Source: Mucilaginibacter pineti
GTDB taxonomy: Bacteria; Bacteroidota; Bacteroidia; Sphingobacteriales; Sphingobacteriaceae
Direction of reading: 5' to 3'
Length of the DNA: 64,000 nucleotides
NCBI RefSeq assembly: GCF_900101875.1
Contig: NZ_FNAI01000003.1
Coordinates: 372,001 to 436,000, forward strand
Shown here one piece after another: positions 10,401 through 18,416 of this stretch. The notes under the pieces are model-generated. The model saw only the letters and a program-made list of their open reading frames with translations, had not been told where the DNA came from and ran no database searches. Both the position numbers and the translations under genes were made by a program. Each line of letters starts with the position of its first letter. The first letter of the stretch is position 1.

Positions 10401-10596
10401 TGTCAATAACAGGAAGTAATCTATTGGCATTCTTATTGCTTATGTACTTATTGTACAGGATATTACTGCTATGGCTGGGCTTAGCGATAAGGCTAATCGG
10501 GAGCGCAAATAAAACAAAGGCAGTAGCTTTTATTTGCAAAGAAATCCCGGAAAAACGATGCCATAGTAATGGCGACGTTTTAACATTAAAATTCAT
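7483..10596 (-). CDS. SusC/RagA-family TonB-dependent outer-membrane transporter
   Basis: A 1037-residue protein: N-terminal export region (about 1-45), carboxypeptidase-regulatory-like beta-sandwich (about 75-155; VSGVITDAKGEILPGVTIKV), then the SusC signature VVVVGYGTQKRE, a plug domain with LVIDGIPGGNLDLL and an SVLKDGSAAAIYGTRANGG segment, and a long beta-barrel ending in an aromatic residue (NVGF). It imports ligands across the outer membrane with TonB energy and its SusD partner. Unlike the second SusC in this window it has no STN domain, and no ECF sigma/FecR pair is nearby, so sigma-signalling control is not expected. Confidence 0.93.
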   Translation of the reverse strand: MNFNVKTSPLLWHRFSGISLQIKATAFVLFALPISLIAKPSHSSNILYNKYISNKNANRLLPVIDTPTVAAAKPVSGVITDAKGEILPGVTIKVKGSTTQGAIADANGKFTINVDDKAILVFSYLGFDSQEIPVSGKSTVNVSMAESSNSLKEVVVVGYGTQKREELTSAVTNVKAKDFNQGGARNPLDLVQGKVAGLTITRNGGNDPNSGPSIQLRGVTSIVGNNGPLIVIDGIPGGNLDLLQQDDIESMSVLKDGSAAAIYGTRANGGVILVTTKKGKKGATSVDYSTYFSRDFLLKKPDFLDAAGYRSLIASGKIAKQYDLGSSNDFYDQLLDKSNLSQYHNIAFSGGSENSTFRASVFYNDLNGIALQNGRVNYGTRISFTQKAIQGKLNTQINLATNTNKANLLGGGTSFESALVENPTTPLYNPDGTYYEDPTYANQLARLNQEKSTRDQQTTSTDVKTTLDIIPGLKASIFGSIQRNSYVDNQYWDSNSRDSQRGSLNGAAIDSTGYASKGSYLEKNYAVEPTLEYNTVIGKKHNINAIAGYSYQYNVTESFSGQNAGFPNDGFGENNLTAGTFLLDGKSSLNSFKEDNRLIAFFGRVNYNYEDKYLAQFVFRREGSSKFGANHKWGSFPAVSLGWNITREDFMKSVTFLSNLKLRAGYGITGNQGFPNYQSLVTLNTGNPYITNIDAAGGETWRQTYGPDHNRNLDLRWEKKKELNIGLDFGLFNNAISGTLDVYNRKTTDLLENYDTQLPPFIQSTIFTNVGSIQNKGIELALTGQIVNKKDFSYSATITASTQSNKLISFSNDLYNIPYREYAGINGNGALGNAIRTYPGGKLGEFFGHKFAGFTPDGDWLFYKADGVTKVGVDEITNTDKVDLGKNGIPKYYASLTNSFRYKNLDLTIFLRGKFGYSILNTTELSYGNQVALPNNVLKSATTTHKDLNGSYQYSDYYLENGSFVKVDNITLGYNFNFKTKYIRNLRVYASGKNLATITSYKGVDPEIEDTGLAPGVENHGTYPRTRTITLGLNVGF

Positions 10597-11104
10597 ACAT
10601 TAGTAGAGTTTAGTTAAACATTTACTTTCGGGTCAACAGGAAGAGATGAGCGCTAACATTGGCCGGAATTGTGCTCCAACACGTTCCGGCTTTTTTATAT
10701 TAGTTCTCTGAAAATTAATTTGCTAAGGGCTTGCGTGTGTTTTTTTAGTCATAATTAGTTAGTTTATAATAGTAAGTAATTAACGTGCCTCTGCAATTAT
10801 TAATAAATATTTGCAGTATTTATTAGAAATTTTGATTTAAAGTTAAATGATTTAAATTCTAAAACCTTTTAGTTAATTTTAAGCATGTAACACGCTTAAA
10901 GCAAAATGGTTTTACAAAAAAGAGAATAAGGAGTAAAATCATTAATAAATCAGCTCCTTATCGGTTTATTTAACGCTGGTCAAAAGTATAACACATTGTT
11001 TGAAAATGCAGTATAAACTCCCCGATATTTTCTTTTGAAGTAATATTGTTACTTGTTTTGACAGATCATAAAACTTTAAAACCTATTGGCTGTTGCTTAT
11101 CGGT
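10597..11104. other. Intergenic region between susC and a membrane protein gene
   Basis: About 500 AT-rich bases with no credible gene. It must hold the reverse promoter of susC, but I could not identify an exact TAnnTTTG box for it. Small inverted repeats occur at 10878-10900 (TTTAAGC/GCTTAAA) and 10926-10961 (ATAAGGAG/CTCCTTAT). A forward-oriented intrinsic terminator at 10662-10696 is listed separately. Confidence 0.5.
10662..10696 (+). terminator. Forward-oriented terminator upstream of susC
   Basis: The stem GCCGGAA (10662-10668) / TTCCGGC (10684-10690), with an inner GTG/CAC pairing and a 6-base loop, is followed directly by six Ts. The T-run is on the forward strand, whereas the neighbouring susC is read in reverse, so this would stop transcription coming from within susC in the antisense direction, 66 bases upstream of the susC start. 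Confidence 0.65.
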
Positions 11105-11719
11105 ATGCCTTACCATGCCTCAACCTATATTCCCGGAGATAGTTCACCCAGTGTTCGTTTAAAATGCGGTAACCTGCGTACCGCTTTTTTGGCGTTCAGC
11201 CTGCTTTGCTGGGTATTCATCCTGGTATTCCTTTGTGAAATGGGGGCGCACTGTGCCCTTCCAAAACTTTCATCCGGTGCGCGGGCGGTGAATGATTTCT
11301 TTGGAAATTCTACAGCCTTTATGGCCGGACCTGCCATCGTTTTAGCAACGCTGCTGTATTTTGCCTGGGGTAGAAAAACGCTGACCTGGTATAACGGCGT
11401 TTTGATTGATGACGAGCCGGTAGCGGTTTTGCATTACCAGTTCAAAAGCTTATTCCCCGGCACCAACCTCATCTACCTGCAATCTGCCAGCCGGGTATGG
11501 ATCATTTACCCGGTTACCTCTCAAGACAATGTAAAATTCAAAAACCTTGAGGTACTCAAAGAGGAAACGGCTTACAATGAAATACAAGTTGGTTTATTAA
11601 AAGACAAACTGGCCGCTTCCGGCGCTACCGAAAAGCGTTTTTGGTTCCTGACAAAGAGCCTGGTTATCTCATTAGTCATCCTCGTCCTGATTATGATTGT
11701 GGCTTTATCCGGGATCTGA
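11105..11719 (+). CDS. Unrecognised small membrane protein
   Basis: A protein of about 204 residues that I do not recognise. It has a hydrophobic segment near residues 28-46 (TAFLAFSLLCWVFILVFLC), a second near 75-90 (FMAGPAIVLATLLYFAWG) and a C-terminal anchor (LVISLVILVLIMIVALSGI). Between them lies a soluble region of about 90 residues ending in a likely helix. The ATG at 11105 is preferred over an in-frame TTG 12 bases upstream. It stands alone: susC is divergent on the left, and the oxidoreductase gene on the right converges on it with an 18-base gap. Confidence 0.6.
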   Translation: MPYHASTYIPGDSSPSVRLKCGNLRTAFLAFSLLCWVFILVFLCEMGAHCALPKLSSGARAVNDFFGNSTAFMAGPAIVLATLLYFAWGRKTLTWYNGVLIDDEPVAVLHYQFKSLFPGTNLIYLQSASRVWIIYPVTSQDNVKFKNLEVLKEETAYNEIQVGLLKDKLAASGATEKRFWFLTKSLVISLVILVLIMIVALSGI

Positions 11720-11737
11720 AAATTATCAGGCGCCAAT

Positions 11738-12754
11738 TTATTTGCTGAGCAGGGGCATCACCCTGGTGCCAATCAGTTCTATGGCCTGTATTAATTGCTG
11801 GTGCGTAAGCCCCGCATTATCCATTTGGAAGGTAAAGCGGTCAATGCCGCCCAACGCTTCACTGTGGCGTAATAGCTTTTCTGCTACCTGTTCAGGTCCG
11901 CCAACAACCAGCACGCCTTTTGGCGCTATCAGCGTATCAAACTGCGTTTTGGTTACGGGCGGCCAGCCGCGTTCCCGCCCGAGTTTTGTCCAAAGTTCGG
12001 CGTAGCCGGGGTAGTAATCTGTAACGGCCTGTTCGTTTGTGGCTGCTACATAGCCGGGTGAATGTAACCCAACCTTTAATTGTTGGGGTTTAAAGCCTGC
12101 TCTCTGGCCGGCTTCCCGGTACAGGTCGATCAGCGGTCTGAAACGGTGCGTTTCGCCGCCGATAATGGCGACCATCAAAGGCAGACCTAAAGTTCCGGCC
12201 CTGGCGAAGGATTCTGGCGTGCCGCCAACACCCAGCCATACCGGTAGTTTTTCCTGTAATGATCTGGGGTAAACGGGCAGGTTTTCCAGGGCTGGCCTAA
12301 ACCTGCCCGACCAGGTGACGAATTCGTTATCACGTATATTTAACAATAGGTCGAGCTTTTCCCTAAACAATGCATCGTAATCATTCAGGTTGAAACCAAA
12401 CAGGGGATAGGCTTCGATGGAGGAACCGCGGCCAACAACCATTTCGGCTCTGCCTTTGGAGATCAGATCGAGCGTAGCGAAGCTCTGGTATATCCTTACC
12501 GGGTCTGCCGCGCTGAGTACAGTAACCGCGCTGGTTAAACGGATGCGTTTGGTACGGGAGGCTGCAGCGGCGAGGATTACCGCAGTAGCAGAGTCCAGAA
12601 ACTCTCTTTTATGGTGTTCACCAATTCCGAATACATCCAACCCTGCCTGGTCAGCAAAGACAATCCTGTCAAGTAATTGCTCCATGGCGTCTACGCTGCT
12701 TAGTTCCTTACTGCCGTACATCGCCGAAGCGAAGCTGTCAATTCCTATTTCCAT
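11738..12754 (-). CDS. LLM-class flavin-dependent oxidoreductase
   Basis: About 338 residues with a luciferase-like TIM-barrel layout: MEIGIDSFAS at the start, FGIGEHHKREF (the conserved GEHH region), TSAVTVLSAADPVRIYQ, and EMVVGRGSSIEAYPLFG. These are F420- or FMNH2-dependent oxidoreductases. The precise substrate is unknown. I place the start at the Met of MEIGID, since this is where family members begin; an upstream Met would add 12 atypical residues. A second, different LLM enzyme lies at 23-24 kb. Confidence 0.85.
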   Translation of the reverse strand: MEIGIDSFASAMYGSKELSSVDAMEQLLDRIVFADQAGLDVFGIGEHHKREFLDSATAVILAAAASRTKRIRLTSAVTVLSAADPVRIYQSFATLDLISKGRAEMVVGRGSSIEAYPLFGFNLNDYDALFREKLDLLLNIRDNEFVTWSGRFRPALENLPVYPRSLQEKLPVWLGVGGTPESFARAGTLGLPLMVAIIGGETHRFRPLIDLYREAGQRAGFKPQQLKVGLHSPGYVAATNEQAVTDYYPGYAELWTKLGRERGWPPVTKTQFDTLIAPKGVLVVGGPEQVAEKLLRHSEALGGIDRFTFQMDNAGLTHQQLIQAIELIGTRVMPLLSK

Positions 12755-13261
12755 CCTGATATTATTTAGTTGTTGTAACACGTAATTCAAATATCGACTT
12801 TTTTATCGACAAGAGGAAACAGGCAGGAAATGTAGGTGTAATTAAACAGGTTGTTCCCTCTTCGTACTTGCCTGGTCAATTCTTAACTGATGAATGGTTT
12901 GTCCCTGGTGGAACCCGCAGGTAGAAACCAAGCCATAAACCGCTGTCACCAGATCAGATAAACCCGTTGTCGCAATCCACCTCATCTGCCCGGGTACCGT
13001 CGAGGGAAGAGGTAGAGCAGGATATGGTACAGGCGGTTTGAACGTCTGGAAACGCCATAGCGGAGATCTAAGACCTCCGCTTGCAAAACCTACATCCGTC
13101 CTTCCACAAATAAAAACTATAACATGAACTATTGCAGAATATCATCTTACATCGAATGGAAGCCACGCGCATGTATACAGGTAGGAAACATTTTGCGGGG
13201 TGTTATTCCAGCCAGTACTTGTTTACGGGGCCTGTAAGCGCATGCGGAAAGCTGAGGCTCT
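12755..13261. other. Intergenic region containing helicase gene relic
   Basis: About 500 bases with no intact gene. The middle (about 12860-13045) is a decayed copy of SNF2 helicase sequence, listed separately. Just after it, AGCGGAG (13059-13065) and CTCCGCT (13075-13081) form a 7-bp hairpin without a T-run. The rest, up to the sugar dehydrogenase stop, shows nothing I can identify. Confidence 0.6.
12860..13045 (+). pseudogene. Decayed fragment of an SNF2 helicase C-terminus
   Basis: The stretch CCCTGGTGGAACCCGC... followed by AACCGCTGTCACC and CTCATCTGCCCGGGTAC matches, with small insertions and deletions, the part of the intact helicase gene at about 27330-27510 that encodes [21 protein letters not shown] and LICPGTVEE (helicase motif VI region). 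Most bases agree by eye, but the frame is broken several times, so no protein can be made. It is a relic of a second helicase copy or of a recombination event. Confidence 0.8.
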
Positions 13262-14464
13262 TTATTGCCTGGCTATTTTATATAATTTTCCATTGTCAGT
13301 CGCGGCATATATAGCACCGTCCTTTCCGGTAGCCATGCAGCGCCAGCGTTCGTTTTTATCGGTAAGTAAACGTTCTTCGCCCACCACTTTATTATTTTTT
13401 ATAACGAGGCGAATGATGTGTTGTCCGCTCAGTCCCCCAACAAACATATTGTTTTTCCATTCAGCAATATTACCTGTATAAAACATCATGCAGCCTGGTG
13501 AGATAACCGGGTCCCAATAGTAAACGGGCTGTATTGTTCCCTTTTTTTGCTGTATTCCGTCATAAACCTTTTCGCCGCTGTATTCAATACCATAGGTGAC
13601 AAAAGGCCAGCCATAGTTACCACCCGGCTTAATCAAATTGACCTCGTCACCACCACGCGGACCAAATTCAACCTCCCACAGACCGCCGGTTACGGGATTG
13701 ATAGCAAGTCCATCCGGGTTACGAAAACCGTAGGCATATATTTCGGGTTTGGCGTTGGCTTTACCTATAAACGGGTTACCGGCAACCGGCTTTCCCTCTT
13801 TGGTGATATGTATGATCTTACCCGTGGTTGCGTTCAGGTCCTGCGCCTTCACGCGGATATCATTCGCCTGACGGTCGCCGGAGGTTACAAAAATATTGCC
13901 TTGTTTATCAAATACTAAACGGGAACCGAACTGGCCGGAACCTTTATAACGCGGATAGGCCTCCCAGATCACTTTTACATTTTCAAGTTTGGTTTCATCG
14001 GCAGACAGTTTACCTTTAGCAACAGCAAGCGTAGCGCCTTCGCCCGGCTGGGCAAAAGTCCAGTAAATCATCCTGTTAGTAGTAAAATCAGGGTCAATAT
14101 TTACGTCAAGCAAACCACCCTGACCTTCATACTGTACTGTTGGGAAACCGGTAATTGTTTTAGCGACTTTGCCATCGGTGGTCAGTATCTGTATCGTTCC
14201 CGGCTTACTGCTGATAAGCAGTCGGCCGTCAGGTAAAACATGTATACCCCATGGATTTTTTAGCTCCGAATTGATAACGGTAGCTGTATATGATGTTTTA
14301 GTTTTAAGGCTGCCGATGCGGGTTTGCCCTGCGAAAGCCGGTTTGTAATCGCTGTTGGCTTTTTTTGTTTCAACAGGTGCGCCGGTCTGCGCCATAACGG
14401 CTGACGTTGCTGATAAAAGCACGGTTCCTAATATGCAAACCTTATAAATTTTTGAAAATATCAT
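13262..14464 (-). CDS. PQQ-dependent sugar dehydrogenase (GSDH family), exported
   Basis: A 400-residue protein with a signal peptide (residues 1-25, ending SAVMAQ). The body is the six-bladed soluble glucose/sorbosone dehydrogenase propeller: LKNPWGIHVLPDGRLLIS at the entry, GQGGLLDVNIDPDF, then IYAYGFRNPDGLAINP, VEFGPRGGDEVNLIKPGGNYGWP and a late PVISPGCMMFYTG. In this family these segments form the PQQ pocket, with catalytic His, Arg and Ca-binding residues. It oxidises sugars or related alcohols in the periplasm; the exact substrate is not readable. No PQQ biosynthesis gene is in the window. It appears monocistronic. Confidence 0.87.
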   Translation of the reverse strand: MIFSKIYKVCILGTVLLSATSAVMAQTGAPVETKKANSDYKPAFAGQTRIGSLKTKTSYTATVINSELKNPWGIHVLPDGRLLISSKPGTIQILTTDGKVAKTITGFPTVQYEGQGGLLDVNIDPDFTTNRMIYWTFAQPGEGATLAVAKGKLSADETKLENVKVIWEAYPRYKGSGQFGSRLVFDKQGNIFVTSGDRQANDIRVKAQDLNATTGKIIHITKEGKPVAGNPFIGKANAKPEIYAYGFRNPDGLAINPVTGGLWEVEFGPRGGDEVNLIKPGGNYGWPFVTYGIEYSGEKVYDGIQQKKGTIQPVYYWDPVISPGCMMFYTGNIAEWKNNMFVGGLSGQHIIRLVIKNNKVVGEERLLTDKNERWRCMATGKDGAIYAATDNGKLYKIARQ

Positions 14465-14812
14465 GTCAAATTGGATTGGTTTCAGAAAAATACAATTATA
14501 ATGCCGATATGTTTAATTGTACCAAGTTTATTACAGGCAAAATTAGAGTTGCTATAAACTTTACTTTTTTAAGTACGAAGGCAAAAATAGGCACCGGGTT
14601 ATCATAACAGGACAAAAACACATCTGCAGGAACATTTAGTATGTTCAACTACTCTAAAAATTAAGGTAGGGATCAGGCAGTCGCGAGTATGTGTTTCCTG
14701 TAATGTTCGCAATAACTACCTGGAGCGATTGGTAGGGCAGTATAAGAAATAAGCTACGTAAATAACCCCGCAGGCTTGCCAGGCAAGGCACTGCGGGGTG
14801 GTAACCGCTACG
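14465..14812. other. Intergenic region, only a terminator seen
   Basis: About 350 bases between two reverse-strand genes. Apart from the hairpin at 14765-14799 I see no gene, repeat or RNA. The right-hand part of the sugar dehydrogenase promoter should lie near 14470-14560, but no exact -7 box stands out. Confidence 0.5.
14765..14799 (-). terminator. Strong hairpin after the YiaA/YiaB-type gene
   Basis: The outer stem ACCCCGCAG / CTGCGGGGT encloses an inner stem CTTGCC / GGCAAG. On the reverse strand it lies 14 bases after the stop of the YiaA/YiaB-type gene and is followed by TTATTT, a weak U-tract. Likely the terminator of that gene. Confidence 0.6.
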
Positions 14813-15280
14813 TTACAGCTCTTTATCCTCAAACATCTTTGCGTCGCGGGTATTTTTTTGTACGGCAATGGCCGAAAACATGCTCAGGCAAAATGCCATG
14901 GCGTAAAAGCCTTTCTCACTTCGGGCCAGGTCTGCATTCCATAGGCCAATCGTTAACAGTATCATTGCTGCTATAGTGGCAAACCAACTCAGGCCGTAGT
15001 AAAGGTCCGTAACGGCAAGTCCTTCGGATCTGTCCCTTACGCTTTTTTGTACGGAGATTACTGCAAATAAGCCAAATAATAAAATGGTGAAATAATAGCC
15101 TTTTTCGTTTAACTCCATACTTGCATTCCATAAGCCAATGCAATATCCCACCACTCCTGCTAATAAGGCAAACCAAGAGGCGCCGATAAATGCGCCAGTT
15201 GGTTTAAATGGATTTCTGACCTTGTCGCCATATTTTCCAATAGATGAATTTTCTTCTGTTTTGTTTTGTAGCGGTTCCAT
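14813..15280 (-). CDS. YiaA/YiaB-family inner-membrane protein
   Basis: A 155-residue protein with an internal duplication. Each half has a two-helix hairpin: ASWFALLAGVVGYCIGLWNA then YYFTILLFGLFAVISVQKSVRD, and LSWFATIAAMILLTIGLWNA then FYAMAFCLSMFSAIAVQKNTRD. This is the YiaAB two-helix domain in tandem, so four membrane segments, with a hydrophilic N-terminus of about 25 residues. Family function is unknown. It is divergent from the unrecognised gene starting at 15415 and followed by a hairpin. Confidence 0.85.
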   Translation of the reverse strand: MEPLQNKTEENSSIGKYGDKVRNPFKPTGAFIGASWFALLAGVVGYCIGLWNASMELNEKGYYFTILLFGLFAVISVQKSVRDRSEGLAVTDLYYGLSWFATIAAMILLTIGLWNADLARSEKGFYAMAFCLSMFSAIAVQKNTRDAKMFEDKEL

Positions 15281-15414
15281 GTTTGTTTTGTTTTATTGTG
15301 ATTAATATGGAAGCAAATGTGGGATGTAAAACTGACCCTGAAAAATCATAATATGTAAATTACTGACGATATAATTTGTAATTTTATACCTTTATAAGCA
15401 TATAACATATCTAT

Positions 15415-16902
15415 ATGGACTCACTATCGGAGTTAGTTAATCTGCTCAATGATAACGACAAAATGCTATTCAGGCAGTTTTTACAGCGGAAAAACAAACG
15501 GGATGATGTGAAAAACATAGCTTTACTCGATTTAATAAAAACTGACGATATAGGTGGTATAAAAAAACTGTATAAGCCAGGGAAAAATAAGGATGCCTAT
15601 CACGCTTTACGCAAGAGGCTGCAGGATAATTTGCTGCTATTTTTATCGCAAAAAACTTTCGAGAGCCATTCTGAAACCTATGACGCGTTACGCCTGGTGG
15701 TGGTGGGCCGTTTTTTATTAGAAAATGATGTTGTCAAGATAGCGTTCAAATGTTTGAATAAGGCTGAACGCCTGGCCGAACATTTGGAGCAGTTTAATTT
15801 GATAAACGAACTCTTGCTGTTGAAACTGCAGTATGCCCATTTGCCGGGAGCTGAAGACCTCGAAACTTTGACTGCGCGCTTTCTCCGGAACCAGGCCGAT
15901 ATGCAGCGCGAGGCTAAGCTCAATATGGCCTATGCCTTTTTAAGGCAGGAATTGCAGGAGATACACCTGAAAGGGAAGATCGTTAATTTGACGACCTTGA
16001 TGCTGGCGACAATCCGGAAATACAAAATTTCCATACAGGACCTAATGACCTATAAGTCCATTTATCAAATTCTTTTCATCGCGAATGAATACGCAGCAAT
16101 ACAGCAGAATTACGGATTGATAGCGCGCTATATCAACCGAACGAATCAATTTATAAACCAGGCAGATAAAAAATCGTCCTACCTTTTTTACCATATATCC
16201 ATCCTGTATTTTCTGGCAAACTTTGATTTAAGGCAAAAGGATTTTGTAAAGAGTGCATCGTATCTTAAGGAAATGATGGATCTAATGGTTGCGGATACTC
16301 GTTATTATACACTGTTTTATTTGCGCTATCAATTGCTCTCTGCACTCAACCTGTTCTACACAGGTTTTGCAGACGATGCGATCGCTTTATTGCAGGAATC
16401 GCTTTCCAACACAAAACAGATATCTAAACCAGAAGATATCGAAGATTTACGAATATGCCTTACCATGTTTTTGGCCCTTTGTAATGACCGGGGAAGTTTG
16501 AAACAGCTAACTTTACTGACACGTACCGATGCCTGGTATGAAAAGAAAATGGGTATGTTATGGACCATTAGAAAAAACCTGATGGAAATTTTAGTCCATG
16601 CCCAGTTCTCTAACATCGAACTTGCTATGTCACGGCTAAACAGTTTCCGGCGTCGATATAAAAAGTATCTGCTGAAAACCTCGGAAGAACGCGTGCTATT
16701 GTTTCTGGGGTTGGTTGAAAAATACCTGTTAAAACCAGATGTGGCTTTTGAAACGACGTATAGAAATGCGGTTTTAAACCAGTTAGGCAGGATAGAAAAT
16801 AACGATATCTTCACATTGAGTTTTATTGCCTGGCAGATAGCACGCTGGGAGAAAAAAATAGCTTATAAAGTAGTTCTGACACTTCTGCAGGATAACAACT
16901 AA
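15415..16902 (+). CDS. Unrecognised helical (TPR-like) protein
   Basis: A 495-residue soluble protein that I do not recognise. It has no signal peptide or membrane segment and is almost entirely alpha-helical in character, with many Leu/Lys/Glu-rich stretches and paired-helix spacing like TPR repeats (AFKCLNKAERLAEHLEQFN, FADDAIALLQESLSNTKQI). Met, Leu and Tyr are frequent and there is no enzyme motif. Proteins of this type in Bacteroidota often serve as scaffolds, but that is only analogy. The N-terminus (SLSELVNLLNDNDKMLFRQFLQRK) looks like a short helical module. It stands alone. Confidence 0.7.
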   Translation: MDSLSELVNLLNDNDKMLFRQFLQRKNKRDDVKNIALLDLIKTDDIGGIKKLYKPGKNKDAYHALRKRLQDNLLLFLSQKTFESHSETYDALRLVVVGRFLLENDVVKIAFKCLNKAERLAEHLEQFNLINELLLLKLQYAHLPGAEDLETLTARFLRNQADMQREAKLNMAYAFLRQELQEIHLKGKIVNLTTLMLATIRKYKISIQDLMTYKSIYQILFIANEYAAIQQNYGLIARYINRTNQFINQADKKSSYLFYHISILYFLANFDLRQKDFVKSASYLKEMMDLMVADTRYYTLFYLRYQLLSALNLFYTGFADDAIALLQESLSNTKQISKPEDIEDLRICLTMFLALCNDRGSLKQLTLLTRTDAWYEKKMGMLWTIRKNLMEILVHAQFSNIELAMSRLNSFRRRYKKYLLKTSEERVLLFLGLVEKYLLKPDVAFETTYRNAVLNQLGRIENNDIFTLSFIAWQIARWEKKIAYKVVLTLLQDNN

Positions 16903-17048
16903 CGCCCCCTGGAAGGCGCGGCGTGAAATATACTGCATTTTAACCCTGCTGAGGGTGGGACTAAAATGGATGTTACATTATTGGCGTTTAGCAGTTACAG
17001 GCTTGCAAAGCAGACGCGGGTACAGGAGGAATAATGCCCCTTTAAGGG

Positions 17049-18233
17049 CTACATGGTCAGCCGTTTAAGTGTGATTACCGCTACTTCGGGCCACATCCCG
17101 ATGCGCCCTTTAAGACCGAGGAAACCAAATCCGCGGTTTACATATAAGTATTTTCCGGCCTGCTCATAAAGCCCCGCCCATTGTTTATAAATGTATTTGA
17201 TGGGGCTCCATTTAAAGCCAAAGAGTTCGATACCGAATTGCATGCCATGGGTGTGGCCTGCAAGTGTTAAATGAATATGCTGATGATGGCCCAGGGTTAC
17301 CGCGTCCCAATGAGAGGGATCATGCGACATCAGGATGTTGAAGCTGTCTTCAGGCAATCCGGCTGCGGCCTTTCCAAGGTCGCCGTATTTGTGAAAACCA
17401 CCCTTTCCCCAGTTTTCCACGCCGATCAGGTTTATGGCCTGCCCGTCTTTTTTGATACTGATGAATTGGTTAAGCAATAATCTGAAACCGATATCACCAT
17501 GTACCTGCTTTAAACGGACAAGGTTATCCTGTTTTTCGGTTTCGCTTTCCCAGCGCACATAATCGCCGTAATCATGATTACCCAATACGGAAAACTTGCC
17601 GTAAGCAGCAGTTAGTTTGGAGAATGCCGTAATCCAGCGGTCCATTTCTGATGCTTTGTTGTTCACCAGGTCGCCGGTGAACAAAACCAGGTCGCTGGCC
17701 TGCGCATTTACCAGGTCGAGGCCTTTTTGTACGCCGGTATTGCTGCTGAAACTGCCCGAATGGATATCGGAGAGTTGGGTAATAGTAAAACCGTCAAATG
17801 CCTCTGGCAGGTCAGGAAAAAACAAGGTTTCCCTGCGTACCCGGTAGAAGTGCCGGCCCCGTGTAATGCCGAACAACACCACTAAAAATATTACAGCTGC
17901 AAGTGCCATAGTTAGTTCACTAACCCATAATGCCCGCATCGGGATTCCTCTGAAGAAACGAGTGATATCTTCAATGAGCAATACAGGTAAGGAGAATAAG
18001 CGGGGCACAAAGGTTAAAAGCATAAAAGCCATTAACGCGGCGATCAGGCTTTGAGCGGTCTTTCCGCTTCGCCGTAAGAATATAACAGCGATCATTCCGC
18101 CAATGAGAATGAAGTCGATCAGGCGATAAGCTGTATGAATGAACGGGTTATCGGTAAGCGTTTTAACAGCCTGGAAAAAGTAAATATCGGTAAATAACCA
18201 AAGAAGTAATAGGAGGGGAAGTCGTCTTGCCAT
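17049..18233 (-). CDS. Membrane-anchored metallophosphoesterase
   Basis: About 394 residues. The N-terminal 130 residues hold four or so hydrophobic segments; the rest is a calcineurin-like phosphoesterase with all metal motifs in order: ITQLSDIHSG (DxH), LVLFTGDLVNN (GDxx), VLGNHDYGDY (GNHD), NILMSHDPSHWD (His) and LAGHTHGMQFG (GHTH). This is the YkuE/YaeI-like arrangement, with a two-metal active site outside a membrane anchor; lipid-linked phosphoesters are plausible substrates. I prefer the start MARRLPLLL at 18233; an upstream ATG at 18263 would add ten residues. Divergent from the fadR-type operon. Confidence 0.87.
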   Translation of the reverse strand: MARRLPLLLLLWLFTDIYFFQAVKTLTDNPFIHTAYRLIDFILIGGMIAVIFLRRSGKTAQSLIAALMAFMLLTFVPRLFSLPVLLIEDITRFFRGIPMRALWVSELTMALAAVIFLVVLFGITRGRHFYRVRRETLFFPDLPEAFDGFTITQLSDIHSGSFSSNTGVQKGLDLVNAQASDLVLFTGDLVNNKASEMDRWITAFSKLTAAYGKFSVLGNHDYGDYVRWESETEKQDNLVRLKQVHGDIGFRLLLNQFISIKKDGQAINLIGVENWGKGGFHKYGDLGKAAAGLPEDSFNILMSHDPSHWDAVTLGHHQHIHLTLAGHTHGMQFGIELFGFKWSPIKYIYKQWAGLYEQAGKYLYVNRGFGFLGLKGRIGMWPEVAVITLKRLTM

Positions 18234-18362
18234 AATGGGAAGACGAACATAACCGTAAAACATTTTAAAAAAATAAAATAAATAACTGGTTTACCTAAAC
18301 ACAATAATTTATACAGATGCTAAAAAGGAGAAATTAAAGTCGGATGAAAAATATATTTTTTA

Positions 18363-18397
18363 AAACATCTGATGTTTAAGTAAAACATCGTATGTTT
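18363..18397. promoter_or_regulatory. Two operator-like palindromes for the FadR-type regulator
   Basis: AAACATCTGATGTTT (18363-18377) is a perfect palindrome around its centre base; AAACATCGTATGTTT (18383-18397) is the same apart from one position. Their centres are 20 bases apart, about two helical turns, so dimers on both sites would lie on the same DNA face. The second overlaps the promoter -7 box of the regulator gene. Autorepression by the downstream GntR/FCD protein is the natural reading. Confidence 0.75.
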
Positions 18398-18398
18398 G
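18391..18398 (+). promoter_or_regulatory. Promoter -7 box TATGTTTG
   Basis: An exact match to the Bacteroidota -7 element TAnnTTTG, ending 18 bases before the regulator ATG. It lies inside the second operator, so repressor binding would block sigma contact. No clean -33 TTTG is seen at the usual distance. Confidence 0.6.
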
Positions 18399-18416
18399 TA
18401 AAAGAATTTGAGAACA

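Noticed and set aside
10262..10603. Forward reading frame of 113 codons inside susC
   Set aside because: It is antisense to the conserved susC N-terminal domain and shows no protein-like features beyond the complement of susC.
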